Positions 16,989 through 25,260 of a DNA stretch of 64,000 bases are shown piece by piece (the first letter of the stretch is position 1; each line of letters begins with the position of its first letter). The position numbers and the translations under genes were made by a program. The stretch spans positions 186,001 through 250,000 of the forward strand of contig JAWKZP010000004.1 of the NCBI GenBank assembly GCA_041395905.1, written 5' to 3'. The DNA is from UBA7803 sp041395905. GTDB taxonomy: Bacteria; Pseudomonadota; Gammaproteobacteria; Pseudomonadales; Azotimanducaceae. Below the pieces are notes generated by a model. That model ran no database searches. It saw nothing but the letters and a program-made list of their open reading frames with translations, and was not told where the DNA came from.

Positions 16989-18548
16989 ATGAAGCCGTCC
17001 CGACTCGCAGGACTCATCGTACTGCTCACGTTGCCGGGGCTCGCGGCCCACTCGCGGGCCGCGTCCATCGAGTCGCTGGTGATGCCGGGCCCGGTGATCG
17101 AAGGCCATGCGGAGACCGAGCACGAATGCTCTGCCTGTCACGCCCCCTTCAGCCAGAGCCGCCAGAGTGACCTCTGTCTGACCTGCCACGAGGACATCGC
17201 CGACGACATCAGCGCCGCCCGCGGCCTGCATGGGCTGCACGCAAAGGCGGACGACGCCAGCTGCCGCGGCTGCCACACCGAGCACAAAGGGCGCGACGCC
17301 GATATCACCGGCCTGGTGATCGAGGCCTTCGACCATCACCGTACCGGCTTCGACCTGGAAGGCGCCCACGCCGAGGCGTCCTGCAGCGACTGCCACGCCC
17401 AGGGCGAGAAATTCCGCGCGGCGGAACCGGCCTGCGCAAGCTGCCACCAGAAAGACGACGCACACAAGGGCAACCTGGGCGAGGACTGCGGCAGCTGTCA
17501 CGACGCCAGCAGCTGGCAGCAGGCGCAATTCGACCACGGTGCAGAGACCGACTGGCCGCTCAACGGCGCCCACGAGCCCCTGGCCTGCGCGGCCTGCCAT
17601 ACGGATCAGGTGTATGAGAATACGCCCACCGAGTGCGTGGCCTGCCACGCGCCGGACGACGTGCACGACGGTCAGCGCGGTGAGGACTGCGGCAGCTGCC
17701 ACAACGAGCGCGACTGGAAGGAATCCGAGTTCGACCACGCCGCCGAAACCGGCTTCGCGCTCGAGGGCGCGCACGCCGATCTGGCCTGCGCCGGCTGCCA
17801 CCTGGCCGACATGTCGCTCGAGGAACCGCCGGACACCTGCGTGGGTTGCCACAGCGCCGACGACCCCCACCAGGGACGGCGCGGCACGGACTGCGCCGCC
17901 TGTCACCGCCAGGACACATGGGACGTCGCGTTCGACCACCTGGCCGAAACCGGCTTCGCGCTCGTCGGCGAGCACGCGGATCTGGCGTGCCAGGCCTGCC
18001 ACCTGGGCGCGCTGGACGATCCGCTGCCGTCGGAATGCGAGGACTGCCATGCGCAGGACGACCCGCACGAGCAGCAGCTCAGCGTTTGCTCGGACTGCCA
18101 TGATCCGTCCGGCTGGTCGACGTCGGTGCGCTTCGATCACGAGTTCACGCATTTTCCGCTGCTCGGCATGCACCGGCTCGCAACCTGCGAGCAGTGCCAC
18201 ACGACCCTTGCGTTCCTGGACGCCGGCGAGACGTGCAACAGCTGCCACGCCGCTGACGACGTGCATCGCGGCAGCATGGGCGACGACTGCGCGCAGTGTC
18301 ACGGCCCCAGCGGCTGGTCACTGTGGCAGTTCGACCACGACGTGCAGACCGACTTCCCGCTTACCGGAGCCCACGAGGACCTGGCCTGCGAGGGCTGCCA
18401 CGTGCCAGGCACGCCCAGACCACTCGAGATTTCCCAACGGTGCGTTTCCTGCCACCAGGGCGATGACGTGCATGCGGGCCAGTTCGGCGACCGCTGCGAG
18501 CAATGTCATACGACGACCGCATTCAGCGACGCCGAGGCGCTACGGTGA
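16989..18548 (+). CDS. 21-heme periplasmic/extracellular cytochrome c
   Basis: 519 residues with a signal peptide and 21 CXXCH heme-attachment motifs by direct count, about one per 24 residues. The protein is a repeat of roughly 60-70-residue units. Each holds a 'TGF-L-GAHA-L-C--CH' segment, a 'C--CH--DD-H-G--G-DC--CH' segment and a closing 'FDH'. Histidines outside the motifs are plentiful and could be second axial ligands. This resembles the cytochrome c3/c7-like multiheme proteins that act as electron wires. The next cytochrome gene overlaps it by four bases. Confidence 0.9.
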   Translation: MKPSRLAGLIVLLTLPGLAAHSRAASIESLVMPGPVIEGHAETEHECSACHAPFSQSRQSDLCLTCHEDIADDISAARGLHGLHAKADDASCRGCHTEHKGRDADITGLVIEAFDHHRTGFDLEGAHAEASCSDCHAQGEKFRAAEPACASCHQKDDAHKGNLGEDCGSCHDASSWQQAQFDHGAETDWPLNGAHEPLACAACHTDQVYENTPTECVACHAPDDVHDGQRGEDCGSCHNERDWKESEFDHAAETGFALEGAHADLACAGCHLADMSLEEPPDTCVGCHSADDPHQGRRGTDCAACHRQDTWDVAFDHLAETGFALVGEHADLACQACHLGALDDPLPSECEDCHAQDDPHEQQLSVCSDCHDPSGWSTSVRFDHEFTHFPLLGMHRLATCEQCHTTLAFLDAGETCNSCHAADDVHRGSMGDDCAQCHGPSGWSLWQFDHDVQTDFPLTGAHEDLACEGCHVPGTPRPLEISQRCVSCHQGDDVHAGQFGDRCEQCHTTTAFSDAEALR

Positions 18549-19273
18549 CCAGATTGATCAGAACCGTATTGCTGCTCGGTGCCCTGCTCGCAGGTCAGCT
18601 GGCGGTCGCTCAGGTACAGGACTACGACCACTTCCAGTACGGGTTCGATCTCGACGGCGCGCACGCCTCTGTTGCCTGCGCAAGCTGCCACGTGCGCGGC
18701 AACTTCGAGGGCACCCCGCGTGAGTGCTCGGCCTGTCACGACGGCAGCGGCATGTTTGCGGCGTCGGGGAAGCCGACACTGCACATCGCGACCACGGATC
18801 AGTGCGACAGCTGCCATACCACCACCACCTGGACGACCCTCTGGGAGGTGGACCACACCCAGGTGCTTGGCAGCTGCTCGAGTTGTCACAACGGCATGCT
18901 GGCAGATGGCAAAACGCCCGATCACATGCAGACCAGCGCCGAGTGCGACAGCTGCCACACCACCGTCGCCTGGAGCCTGTTCACCTTCAATCACGACGGC
19001 ATCACCAACCAGTGCGTGTAGTGCCACAACGGGATCGACGCGACCGGCAAGTCCGTCAGCCACATTCTCACCACCGACGTGTGCGAGGCCTGCCACACGG
19101 TGAACTCCTGGGACCCGGTGATCACCGTGGATCACTCCGAGGTGCTGGGCAGCTGCTCGAGCTGTCACGACGGCGTCACGGCCACGGGCAAGCCGGCCGA
19201 TCACCCGAACACTACCGCCGAGTGCGACAACTGCCACTCCACCAGCGGCTGGCTCCCCGCGTTCGACGACTAG
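18545..19273 (+). CDS. 9-motif multiheme cytochrome c interrupted by an amber codon
   Basis: The frame has a signal peptide ('VLLLGALLAGQLAVAQ') and eight intact CXXCH motifs, plus a ninth that reads C-V-stop-C-H. The TAG at 19019-19021 (codon 159 of 243) sits exactly at the last X position of the motif. The same frame continues with three more heme motifs and ends 'GWLPAFDD'. A single base change from CAG, GAG or AAG would explain it. Otherwise the gene yields only the five-heme N-terminal part. The GTG start overlaps the preceding stop (GTGA), and the repeats ('EVLGSCSSCH', 'DHMQTSAECDSCH') differ in style from the 21-heme protein. Confidence 0.8.
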
Positions 19274-19283
19274 CAGAAGATCC

Positions 19284-21752
19284 ATGCGCTACCTGCAATA
19301 CCTGCTGGCCCTCATCCTGCTCACCGCGGCACCGTTTGCCGCCGCGGAACAGCTGCTGCGCGAGGTCATTCAGCATTCCAGTGCCGCTGCAGACAGCGGC
19401 GACGCGCCCGAGATCGAGGTCATTCTGGGCCTCAACTTGCAACTCGCGTCCGCGTTCACGAGCGATGACGGACTCACCTACAAGGCCGCGCTGCGCGACG
19501 AGGCCGGCACCGTCAAGGATTGGGAGTTCGCAGAGTTGAGCTTCCGCGAGCAGGGCTACGACATCAATCGGGTGGTCATGGAAGGCTCGAGCAAGCGCGG
19601 CTTCACGCTGAGCGTCGAGTTCGCCGTACCAACGGTCGCCGTGACCCTGCCGCAGTACGCATCCGACCGTATCGCTCTGAAATACGTCTCGCGCAAAGAG
19701 TTCGACCGCACCGCCAGCGAGGCCCGCTCCGGCGGCCGCGACGATCTCTGGGCCGTGGAACTCGGGCTCTCGCAGCCGCCGCTCTCGATCAGCGAAACCC
19801 CACGCTCGCTGCTGCTCAACCGTGTGCTGTATCCGGCACCCGATGCGAGCGGCCACGTACGCCTGGGCTTCTTCGACGCGGGCAAGGCTCGCTCGGTACA
19901 GCGCCAGCTGCAGGGCAACTACCCGGACGCCACGCTGGTACCCGTCAGTGCGGCCGAATTCGTCTACGGCGGACGCATGCGCCTGAACTCTCCGCGTATC
20001 GAAAGGCTGTTCAGCAGCGCGCCCGATGCCGCCCAGGAGCCGGCCGACCAGGCGGTGGCGCCACGCATCGAGATCGCGACGGCGACGCCGGGCACGCTGG
20101 GCGACGAGCCGGATCAGGCCCCGGCACGTCTGGAAAGCTGGCGCAGCGACGCCGATCGGGCCGTCCTGACCGAGGCGAAGGAGGCCTATCTGAAGGGCGA
20201 CTACGACCGGGCCATCACCCTGTACGCGAAGGCGGCCGCGGTGCCGGCCTTCCGCGTCGAGGCACTGGAGATGCTAGGCGTGAGCCGCGAGCAGAAGCGC
20301 CAGTTCGCCGAGGCCAGGAGCGCCTACGAGACCCTGCTCGCCGAGCACCCGAGCGGCGCCGTCGCGGAGCGCGTCGACGCCCGCCTGCAGGCGCTCAACC
20401 GGATGAATCAGAATCCGCGCGCCCTGCGCAAACCGTCGAAGACGGCCGCTGTGCGCTGGAACACCACCGCAAGCCTGTCCCAGTTCTACCGGCGCTACAG
20501 CCTGGACATCAGCGGACAGGACGAGACGATACCCATCGACGGCCTCTACTCCGACCTCAACGTGTCCACGCGCCGTGCCTCCAGCCAGTCGACGCACGAG
20601 GCACGCGTGACCCTGGGCCACGCCCAGGACTTCACCGAGCGCGAGCGCGCGCAGGGCCTGAGGGTGCAGGAGGCATACTGGGACTCGTCGTTCGATGCGC
20701 TGCGCACCAGCTTCCGGATCGGACGGCAACAGCAGCGTACCAGCGGTGCGCTCGGGCGGTTCGATGGCCTGAGTCTCGGGTTCCGGGCCACCGACAACAT
20801 ACGCATCAACGCCTACGCCGGCTACCTGATGGATTCCAGCTACGACGAACCCGGCAGCGATCGTCCGTTCTGGGCGGTGAACACGGAGATCCATCTGCTT
20901 GGCGAGTCGCTCACGCTCACGCCCTTCTACGTGCAGCAGGAATACGACGGGGTCACCGATCGCCAGGCCCTGGGCACCCAGGCGCAGCTGATCACCGACC
21001 GTGGCAGCTACTTCGGCATGTTCGACTACGACCTGCACCACCAGGTGCTCAACCGTGCCTACCTGTCCACCAACCTGCGTCTGTCGGAGCGCACGCGCTT
21101 CTACGGCACGCTGGATCACCGGCACAATCCCTATCTCACCACGCGCAACGCGCTTATCGGTCAGCCGGCCCGGGACCTGAGTGAGCTGGAGCTGGAGATG
21201 GCGGCAGCGAACTTCACGAGCGACCTCGAAGAGCTCGCCGCCGACCGCAGCTCGGTGAGCACGATGCTGCGCCTGGGCCTCGATCAGCAGATCGGCGACG
21301 ACTGGACCCTGGCAACCGACATCTCGTTCACGGATTTCGACTCGACCGAAACATCGCTGAACGTAGCCGCGCTCGATCCGCATCAGGATCTTTATTTCAG
21401 CTCGCAGCTGCGCGCCAACAATGCGTACGGTGCAGGCAACTACGGTGCGCTGCAGATCCGCTACTTCGAAACCGACGCGTCACGCACCGCCGGGATCCTG
21501 CTCGACAACCGCTTCGGGCTGTGGGAGGACTGGCTGCTGTACCCGCGGATGTCCGTCGACCAGCGGGAGTACCTGGACAGCGGGCAGACTCAGCTGCGCG
21601 TCCGCCCATCGCTGCGCCTGGACTTCCGCCACAGCCGCAGCCTGCGCTTCGAGTTCGAGGTCGGCTACGAGTGGATGCAGCGCGAGCTGGCGAATCAGGA
21701 CATCGACATGCAGGGGCTGTTCCTGCGCGCCGGATACCGCGCCCTGTTCTGA
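19284..21752 (+). CDS. Outer-membrane beta-barrel with periplasmic SPOR-like and TPR segments
   Basis: 822 residues with a signal peptide. The N-terminal region includes a SPOR-like stretch ('VRLGFFDAGKARSVQRQLQGN', about 193-213). A TPR-like helical pair follows at about 290-365 ('AYLKGDYDRAITLYAKAAAV'). From about 390 to the end there are alternating polar/apolar strands rich in aromatic residues, ending in phenylalanine as outer-membrane barrels do ('AGYRALF'). The gene lies ten bases after the multiheme cytochrome genes. The arrangement recalls porin-cytochrome conduits, in which a barrel houses a multiheme cytochrome, but I recognise no close match to MtrB or PcoB-type proteins. Confidence 0.75.
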   Translation: MRYLQYLLALILLTAAPFAAAEQLLREVIQHSSAAADSGDAPEIEVILGLNLQLASAFTSDDGLTYKAALRDEAGTVKDWEFAELSFREQGYDINRVVMEGSSKRGFTLSVEFAVPTVAVTLPQYASDRIALKYVSRKEFDRTASEARSGGRDDLWAVELGLSQPPLSISETPRSLLLNRVLYPAPDASGHVRLGFFDAGKARSVQRQLQGNYPDATLVPVSAAEFVYGGRMRLNSPRIERLFSSAPDAAQEPADQAVAPRIEIATATPGTLGDEPDQAPARLESWRSDADRAVLTEAKEAYLKGDYDRAITLYAKAAAVPAFRVEALEMLGVSREQKRQFAEARSAYETLLAEHPSGAVAERVDARLQALNRMNQNPRALRKPSKTAAVRWNTTASLSQFYRRYSLDISGQDETIPIDGLYSDLNVSTRRASSQSTHEARVTLGHAQDFTERERAQGLRVQEAYWDSSFDALRTSFRIGRQQQRTSGALGRFDGLSLGFRATDNIRINAYAGYLMDSSYDEPGSDRPFWAVNTEIHLLGESLTLTPFYVQQEYDGVTDRQALGTQAQLITDRGSYFGMFDYDLHHQVLNRAYLSTNLRLSERTRFYGTLDHRHNPYLTTRNALIGQPARDLSELELEMAAANFTSDLEELAADRSSVSTMLRLGLDQQIGDDWTLATDISFTDFDSTETSLNVAALDPHQDLYFSSQLRANNAYGAGNYGALQIRYFETDASRTAGILLDNRFGLWEDWLLYPRMSVDQREYLDSGQTQLRVRPSLRLDFRHSRSLRFEFEVGYEWMQRELANQDIDMQGLFLRAGYRALF

Positions 21753-21774
21753 GCCCGCGCCGTTCTCCCGCGCG

Positions 21775-22440
21775 CTACCAGCTGTCGAAGTGCACCACGC
21801 CGTCCATGGGCTTACGGGGCGCGACTTTGAAGTCCGTGCCCAGCGTGTAGGCAACCGGCACCAGCGCTACCTGGGTGATCGCCTCGAAGGGAATGCCGAG
21901 GATCTCCGCCACTTTGCGCTCGTGCATGAGATGCAGGGTCGTCCAGCAGGTACCGAGGCCACGCGAGCGCGCCGCCAGCATGAAGCTCCAGGCTGCCGGA
22001 ATGATGGAGCCGAACGCGCTCGCCTGCGCCACGTTGGCGCCCTCGCCGGCAAATCCGTCGTAGCGTCCGGCATGGCAGGGGATGAAAAACACCGGGGCGC
22101 GGTGCAGATTGTCCGCCAGGTACTGAGCCGAGCTCATGACCCGCTCCTGGGTTTCAGACATGCTCGGATCATCGGCGTGCTGAGCAGCGGCCGACATCGG
22201 GCTCTGGGCGTAGCCGGCAAACGCCTGCCGGTACAGCTCGGCGATCTGCGCGCGCTTGTCGGCATCGGTGACGAAGACGAAGTGCCAGCTCTGAGCATTG
22301 GAGCCGCTGGGGGCTTGCAGGGCCAGGGCCATGCACTCCTCGATCACTGCGCGCTCCACCGGGCGATCGAAATCGAGCCGTTTGCGCACGGCTCGAGTGG
22401 TGGCGAGCAGTTCGTCGGTAGTCAGGTTCAATTGCGGCAT
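21775..22440 (-). CDS. Nitroreductase family flavoprotein
   Basis: 221 residues. 'TTRAVRKRLDFDRPVERAVIEECMALALQAPSGSNAQSWHFVFVTD' is the FMN-binding start of nitroreductase-family NAD(P)H oxidoreductases. 'AAWSFMLAARSRGLGTCWTTLH' is the second conserved part. Members use FMN to reduce nitro compounds, quinones or enones. The start 'MPQLNLTTDELL' was chosen because conservation begins just after it. The gene converges on the outer-membrane barrel gene with only 22 bases between. Confidence 0.88.
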   Translation of the reverse strand: MPQLNLTTDELLATTRAVRKRLDFDRPVERAVIEECMALALQAPSGSNAQSWHFVFVTDADKRAQIAELYRQAFAGYAQSPMSAAAQHADDPSMSETQERVMSSAQYLADNLHRAPVFFIPCHAGRYDGFAGEGANVAQASAFGSIIPAAWSFMLAARSRGLGTCWTTLHLMHERKVAEILGIPFEAITQVALVPVAYTLGTDFKVAPRKPMDGVVHFDSW

Positions 22441-22556
22441 GACAGTCTCTCTAATATGCGCGGAATGGCGTTTATGGAGCGCCGCGCCGCGGGGGTCAAG
22501 CTTTACCGGGGATTGAGGTACCATCCGAGCCGTCCTGAGTCACGGAGCACCCGAAC

Positions 22557-22898
22557 GTGATCGCGAAAGTCGACTGGTACTACTACCGCGGCGGCTGAAC
22601 CAGCTGCGCTCGAGCATCCAGGTTCCTGGAGGCAAGCCACACAGCCATCGAAGAAACCGTTCCCGCCAGCAGAAAGCTGCAGGCAGATGACGCCCGAGCC
22701 CTGTTGGCCGGAGCAAAACGCCTGATCGTCGCAAAGGGCAGGAAAGTCAGCGAGTTCGCCGGCGGCCGCAGTGCGGGAGACGACGCCGTCGCGGCCATGC
22801 TGGGCCCGACAGGCAATCTGCGTGCGCCCACGTTGCGGGTCGGTGAAACGCTCGTTGTGGGATTCAACGAAGATGCATTCAAGGAGCTCTTCGGCTGA
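22557..22898 (+). CDS. Predicted ArsC-family selenoprotein (UGA-encoded Sec at residue 14)
   Basis: The in-frame TGA at 22596-22598 divides a conserved 113-residue thioredoxin-fold protein. Before it the frame reads VIAKVDWYYYRGG; after it TSCARASRFLEASHTAIEE, then 'VPASRKL', 'LLAGAKRLIVAKGRKVSEF' and 'MLGPTGNLRAPTLRVGETLVVGF'. In ArsC/Spx-like relatives the equivalent motif is C-T-x-C, so TGA replaces the first redox cysteine (U14-x-x-C17). A hairpin with a GU-containing loop lies 24 bases beyond the TGA, as expected for a bacterial SECIS. The start must be GTG 22557, because an in-frame TGA lies at 22536 and GGAG precedes the GTG. Annotated naively this would be a 64-residue fragment. Confidence 0.75.
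22617..22630 (+). promoter_or_regulatory. Candidate bacterial SECIS hairpin
   Basis: TCCAG pairs with CTGGA around the four-base loop GTTC, and the stem may extend past a bulge (GC 22614-22615 with GGC 22631-22633). The loop begins 24 bases after the TGA. Bacterial SECIS elements bound by SelB have a short stem with G and U at the start of the apical loop, roughly 16-37 bases after UGA, so spacing and loop both fit. Confidence 0.6.
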
Positions 22899-23029
22899 AC
22901 CGGCGCGGCCACGAGCAAGCCAGATGCTCGTAGCTCGATTCGGCCGGTCGAGCGAGAGAGTTAAAGACGGGCCCGCGTTGGCGTATATTGGCGTTTTCCG
23001 TTGCTACCTTCGATTGCAGGGAGGGGACC

Positions 23030-24136
23030 ATGCGAACCTTTTTCGAGGCCACACTGCTGGCGGGCTCCATGCTTGCCGTCGCGGCGACTGCCGCCGCCGG
23101 CACCGCCGACATTCCCCGGCGCCCGGACGGCAGGCCGGATCTGACCGGCACCTACAACGTAGCGACGCTGACGCCGCTGCAACGGCCGCGCGAGCTGGGC
23201 GATCGCCTGACGCTGACCGACGAAGAAGCCAAGGCGCTGGCCGAGAAGTGGCAGGCCAACCTGGCCAAGGACGCAACGCCCAGCGACCCGAACCGCGAAG
23301 CGCCCCCCGAAGGCGGGGTGGACGTGTACGTGCCCGAGTTCAGCGGGGCCGCCGGCAAAGTGGGCGGCTACAACGCCTTCTTCGTCGACATCGGCGACAA
23401 CGCGTTCAAGCTGGACGGCAAGTGGCGCACGTCGATCATCACCCAGCCCGAGAACGGCCGCCTGCCCGCGATCTCGGACGCCGGCAAGCAACGCATGGCC
23501 GCGCATCCGACGCTGCGCTATCGCGGGCACGAGAACACCGGCACCGCCTGGTGGATCGACCTTGAAGTAGGCCCCTACGACGACCCCGAGCTGCGGCCGG
23601 TATCGGAGCGCTGCCTGCTGGGCTTTGGTTCCACCGCCGGCCCGCCCGCTCTGCCGGTGATGTACAACAACCTCAAGCGCATCGTGCAGTCGGACGACAG
23701 CGTGATGATTCTCAACGAGATGAACCACGACGCCCGCATCATCCGGCTCAACGCCGAGCACCCGCCTGCCGAGATCCGCAAGTGGATGGGCGATTCCGTC
23801 GGGCACTGGGAAGGCGACACGCTGGTGGTCGAGACCACAAACTTCCGCAGCGACGACGACCTGATGGCATCACCCGAGCGCCGAGTGATAGAGCGCTTCA
23901 GCCGCATCGACGGCGATACGCTGCGCTACCAGTTCACGGTGGAAGACCCGAATACCTGGGTGGAGCCCTGGAGCGGCGAGTATCCCTGGCCCGCAGCCGC
24001 CGGCGATGAGCGGGTCTACGAGTACGCCTGCCACGAAGGCAACCACTCGTTCGCCGGCATTCTGCGCGGCGCGCGGGTGCTCGAATCCGACGCGGAGCAG
24101 GCACCCGCCAAGGGCGGTAGCAGCGGCGAGGAGTAG
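23030..24136 (+). CDS. Exported protein of unknown function, paralogue of 8607-9677
   Basis: 368 residues with a signal peptide. It shares almost every conserved block with the protein at 8607: 'TGTYNVATLTPLQRP', 'GPYDDPELRPVSERCLLGFGS', 'MYNNLKRIVQ', 'WMGDSVGHWEGDTLVVETTNF', 'EPWSGEYPWPA' and 'VYEYACHEGNHSF'. Unlike its paralogue it has no quinoprotein or DUF6152 gene beside it. GGGAGGGG precedes the ATG at 23030. The C-terminal tail is short and charged ('GGSSGEE'), and a 13-base direct repeat spans its end. Function unknown. Confidence 0.75.
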   Translation: MRTFFEATLLAGSMLAVAATAAAGTADIPRRPDGRPDLTGTYNVATLTPLQRPRELGDRLTLTDEEAKALAEKWQANLAKDATPSDPNREAPPEGGVDVYVPEFSGAAGKVGGYNAFFVDIGDNAFKLDGKWRTSIITQPENGRLPAISDAGKQRMAAHPTLRYRGHENTGTAWWIDLEVGPYDDPELRPVSERCLLGFGSTAGPPALPVMYNNLKRIVQSDDSVMILNEMNHDARIIRLNAEHPPAEIRKWMGDSVGHWEGDTLVVETTNFRSDDDLMASPERRVIERFSRIDGDTLRYQFTVEDPNTWVEPWSGEYPWPAAAGDERVYEYACHEGNHSFAGILRGARVLESDAEQAPAKGGSSGEE

Positions 24137-24147
24137 CGGCGAGGAGT
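24122..24147. repeat. 13-base tandem duplication across a stop codon
   Basis: AGCGGCGAGGAGT occurs twice in direct succession (24122-24134 and 24135-24147), covering the last codons and the stop of the gene at 23030. It looks like a simple replication-slippage duplication. Confidence 0.8.
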
Positions 24148-24191
24148 AGCGGGGGGGGCTCGGCAAAGGCCGGCGGCGCAGCCCGCCGCAG

Positions 24192-24239
24192 GCCTGATTG
24201 CCCGTTCAATCGGATCCGGACGGACCCGGGCAATCAGGC
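24192..24239. terminator. Long hairpin between convergent genes
   Basis: Two perfect 13-base arms, GCCTGATTGCCCG and CGGGCAATCAGGC, enclose a 22-base loop that contains the small palindrome CGGATCCG. The element lies between the plus-strand gene ending at 24136 and the minus-strand gene ending at 24261. It has no U-tract. A two-way terminator is the simplest reading. Confidence 0.5.
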
Positions 24240-24260
24240 ACCACCACCCGGCAAGTCCAT

Positions 24261-25061
24261 TCAAGCCAGCGCGTTGATGCGCGCCTCGGTCAGCACCTTG
24301 CCTTCCTTCACCAGGCCGATGGCGCTCCAGCGGCTACCGTGCTGCCGTGCGGCCACCGTGAACCGGTCGTCCCAGAAGATCGGCCGCCGGAAGTAGATGT
24401 CCAGATCCAGCGTCTCGGGCTGGAATCGCGACCAGAGCGCGGCCATGCAGTAGTGCACGCCCATCCCGCCCCCGATCAGCGGCGCCCGGAAACCGGCCCG
24501 CTGCGCCGCGTCGAGCTCGTAGTGAATGCTGTTGCCTTCCATGCTGTAGGCGCGCACCCGGTCCGGCGTGAGTTCGTAGTCGGCCAGTGACGTGAGCGCT
24601 GCCACGTCCTCGATGACCGCAGCAGGCCGCTCTCCGGCACCGCGCGTTCCGGCCCTGTCGGGGTCGGGTTTGAGGGAGCGGCGGCGCGCCGTCACCACGC
24701 GCTCACCGCGCGCGTCCGCAAACCAGACGTCGGTGTCGATGGTGCGTCCGCGTGGTACCTGCGTGACGGCGGTGATACGGCCCCTCACCGCGAGCGGCTC
24801 GCCCAGCCGCGCCGGTCGGTGCTGCACGAGTGACTGCAGCATGTTGATGTTGCCTTCGGCGCTGATTCCGCTGCGGATTCCAGCGTGAATGGCGATGCCG
24901 ATGAAGAACGAGGGATCCACGAGGCCGGCGTAGATGTCCGCGTCGAGCCCGCACGCCTCGAGCTTCTCGGCCTGGTGGGCAGGGCTCACCTCGATGGTGT
25001 CCGGCAGGTATTCGAATCCGGCTACCGGTTCGACCCACTGCCCGTCGTCACTGGTCGTCAC
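24261..25061 (-). CDS. MaoC-like / hotdog-fold hydratase
   Basis: 266 residues arranged as two hotdog-like halves. The N-terminal half contains 'VDPSFFIGIAIHAGIRSGISAEGNINMLQSLVQHRPARLGEPLAVRGRI'. The C-terminal half contains 'YSMEGNSIHYELDAAQRAGFRAPLIGGGMGVHYCMAAL', matching the usual 'N-x-(I/Y)-H' followed by 'P-I-x-(H/G)-G' of R-specific enoyl-CoA hydratases. It probably hydrates an acyl-CoA or similar intermediate. The start is a GTG with AGGAGA upstream. It is divergent from an SDR gene, which may act in the same catabolic pathway. Confidence 0.65.
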   Translation of the reverse strand: MTTSDDGQWVEPVAGFEYLPDTIEVSPAHQAEKLEACGLDADIYAGLVDPSFFIGIAIHAGIRSGISAEGNINMLQSLVQHRPARLGEPLAVRGRITAVTQVPRGRTIDTDVWFADARGERVVTARRRSLKPDPDRAGTRGAGERPAAVIEDVAALTSLADYELTPDRVRAYSMEGNSIHYELDAAQRAGFRAPLIGGGMGVHYCMAALWSRFQPETLDLDIYFRRPIFWDDRFTVAARQHGSRWSAIGLVKEGKVLTEARINALA

Positions 25062-25260
25062 TGATCGTCTCCTATCGTCTGAATAGGCGGGTCACCAGAC
25101 ACGCACCATCAGGGTTCGCGCCGCCCGGACAGGCGCATTCTTACCCAATCCACCGTGAATATCCGCCCCATCCGGACCTGCCGGTACAGCCCCGGTCCGG
25201 CCGCTTGCCCTGCTGCCGAGCGCGCACGTACCCTACCCGATCGAAACGGAGGAACACGCA

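Noticed and set aside
19019..19021. Pyrrolysine decoding of the in-frame TAG
   Set aside because: The position is a variable X in a heme motif where pyrrolysine has no known use, and nothing in the window suggests Pyl machinery. A point mutation or sequence error is simpler.
18545..19273. Treating the cytochrome after the stop (19079-19273) as a separate gene
   Set aside because: The frame is continuous across the TAG, and the fragment has no signal peptide, so it cannot be a functional c-type cytochrome on its own.
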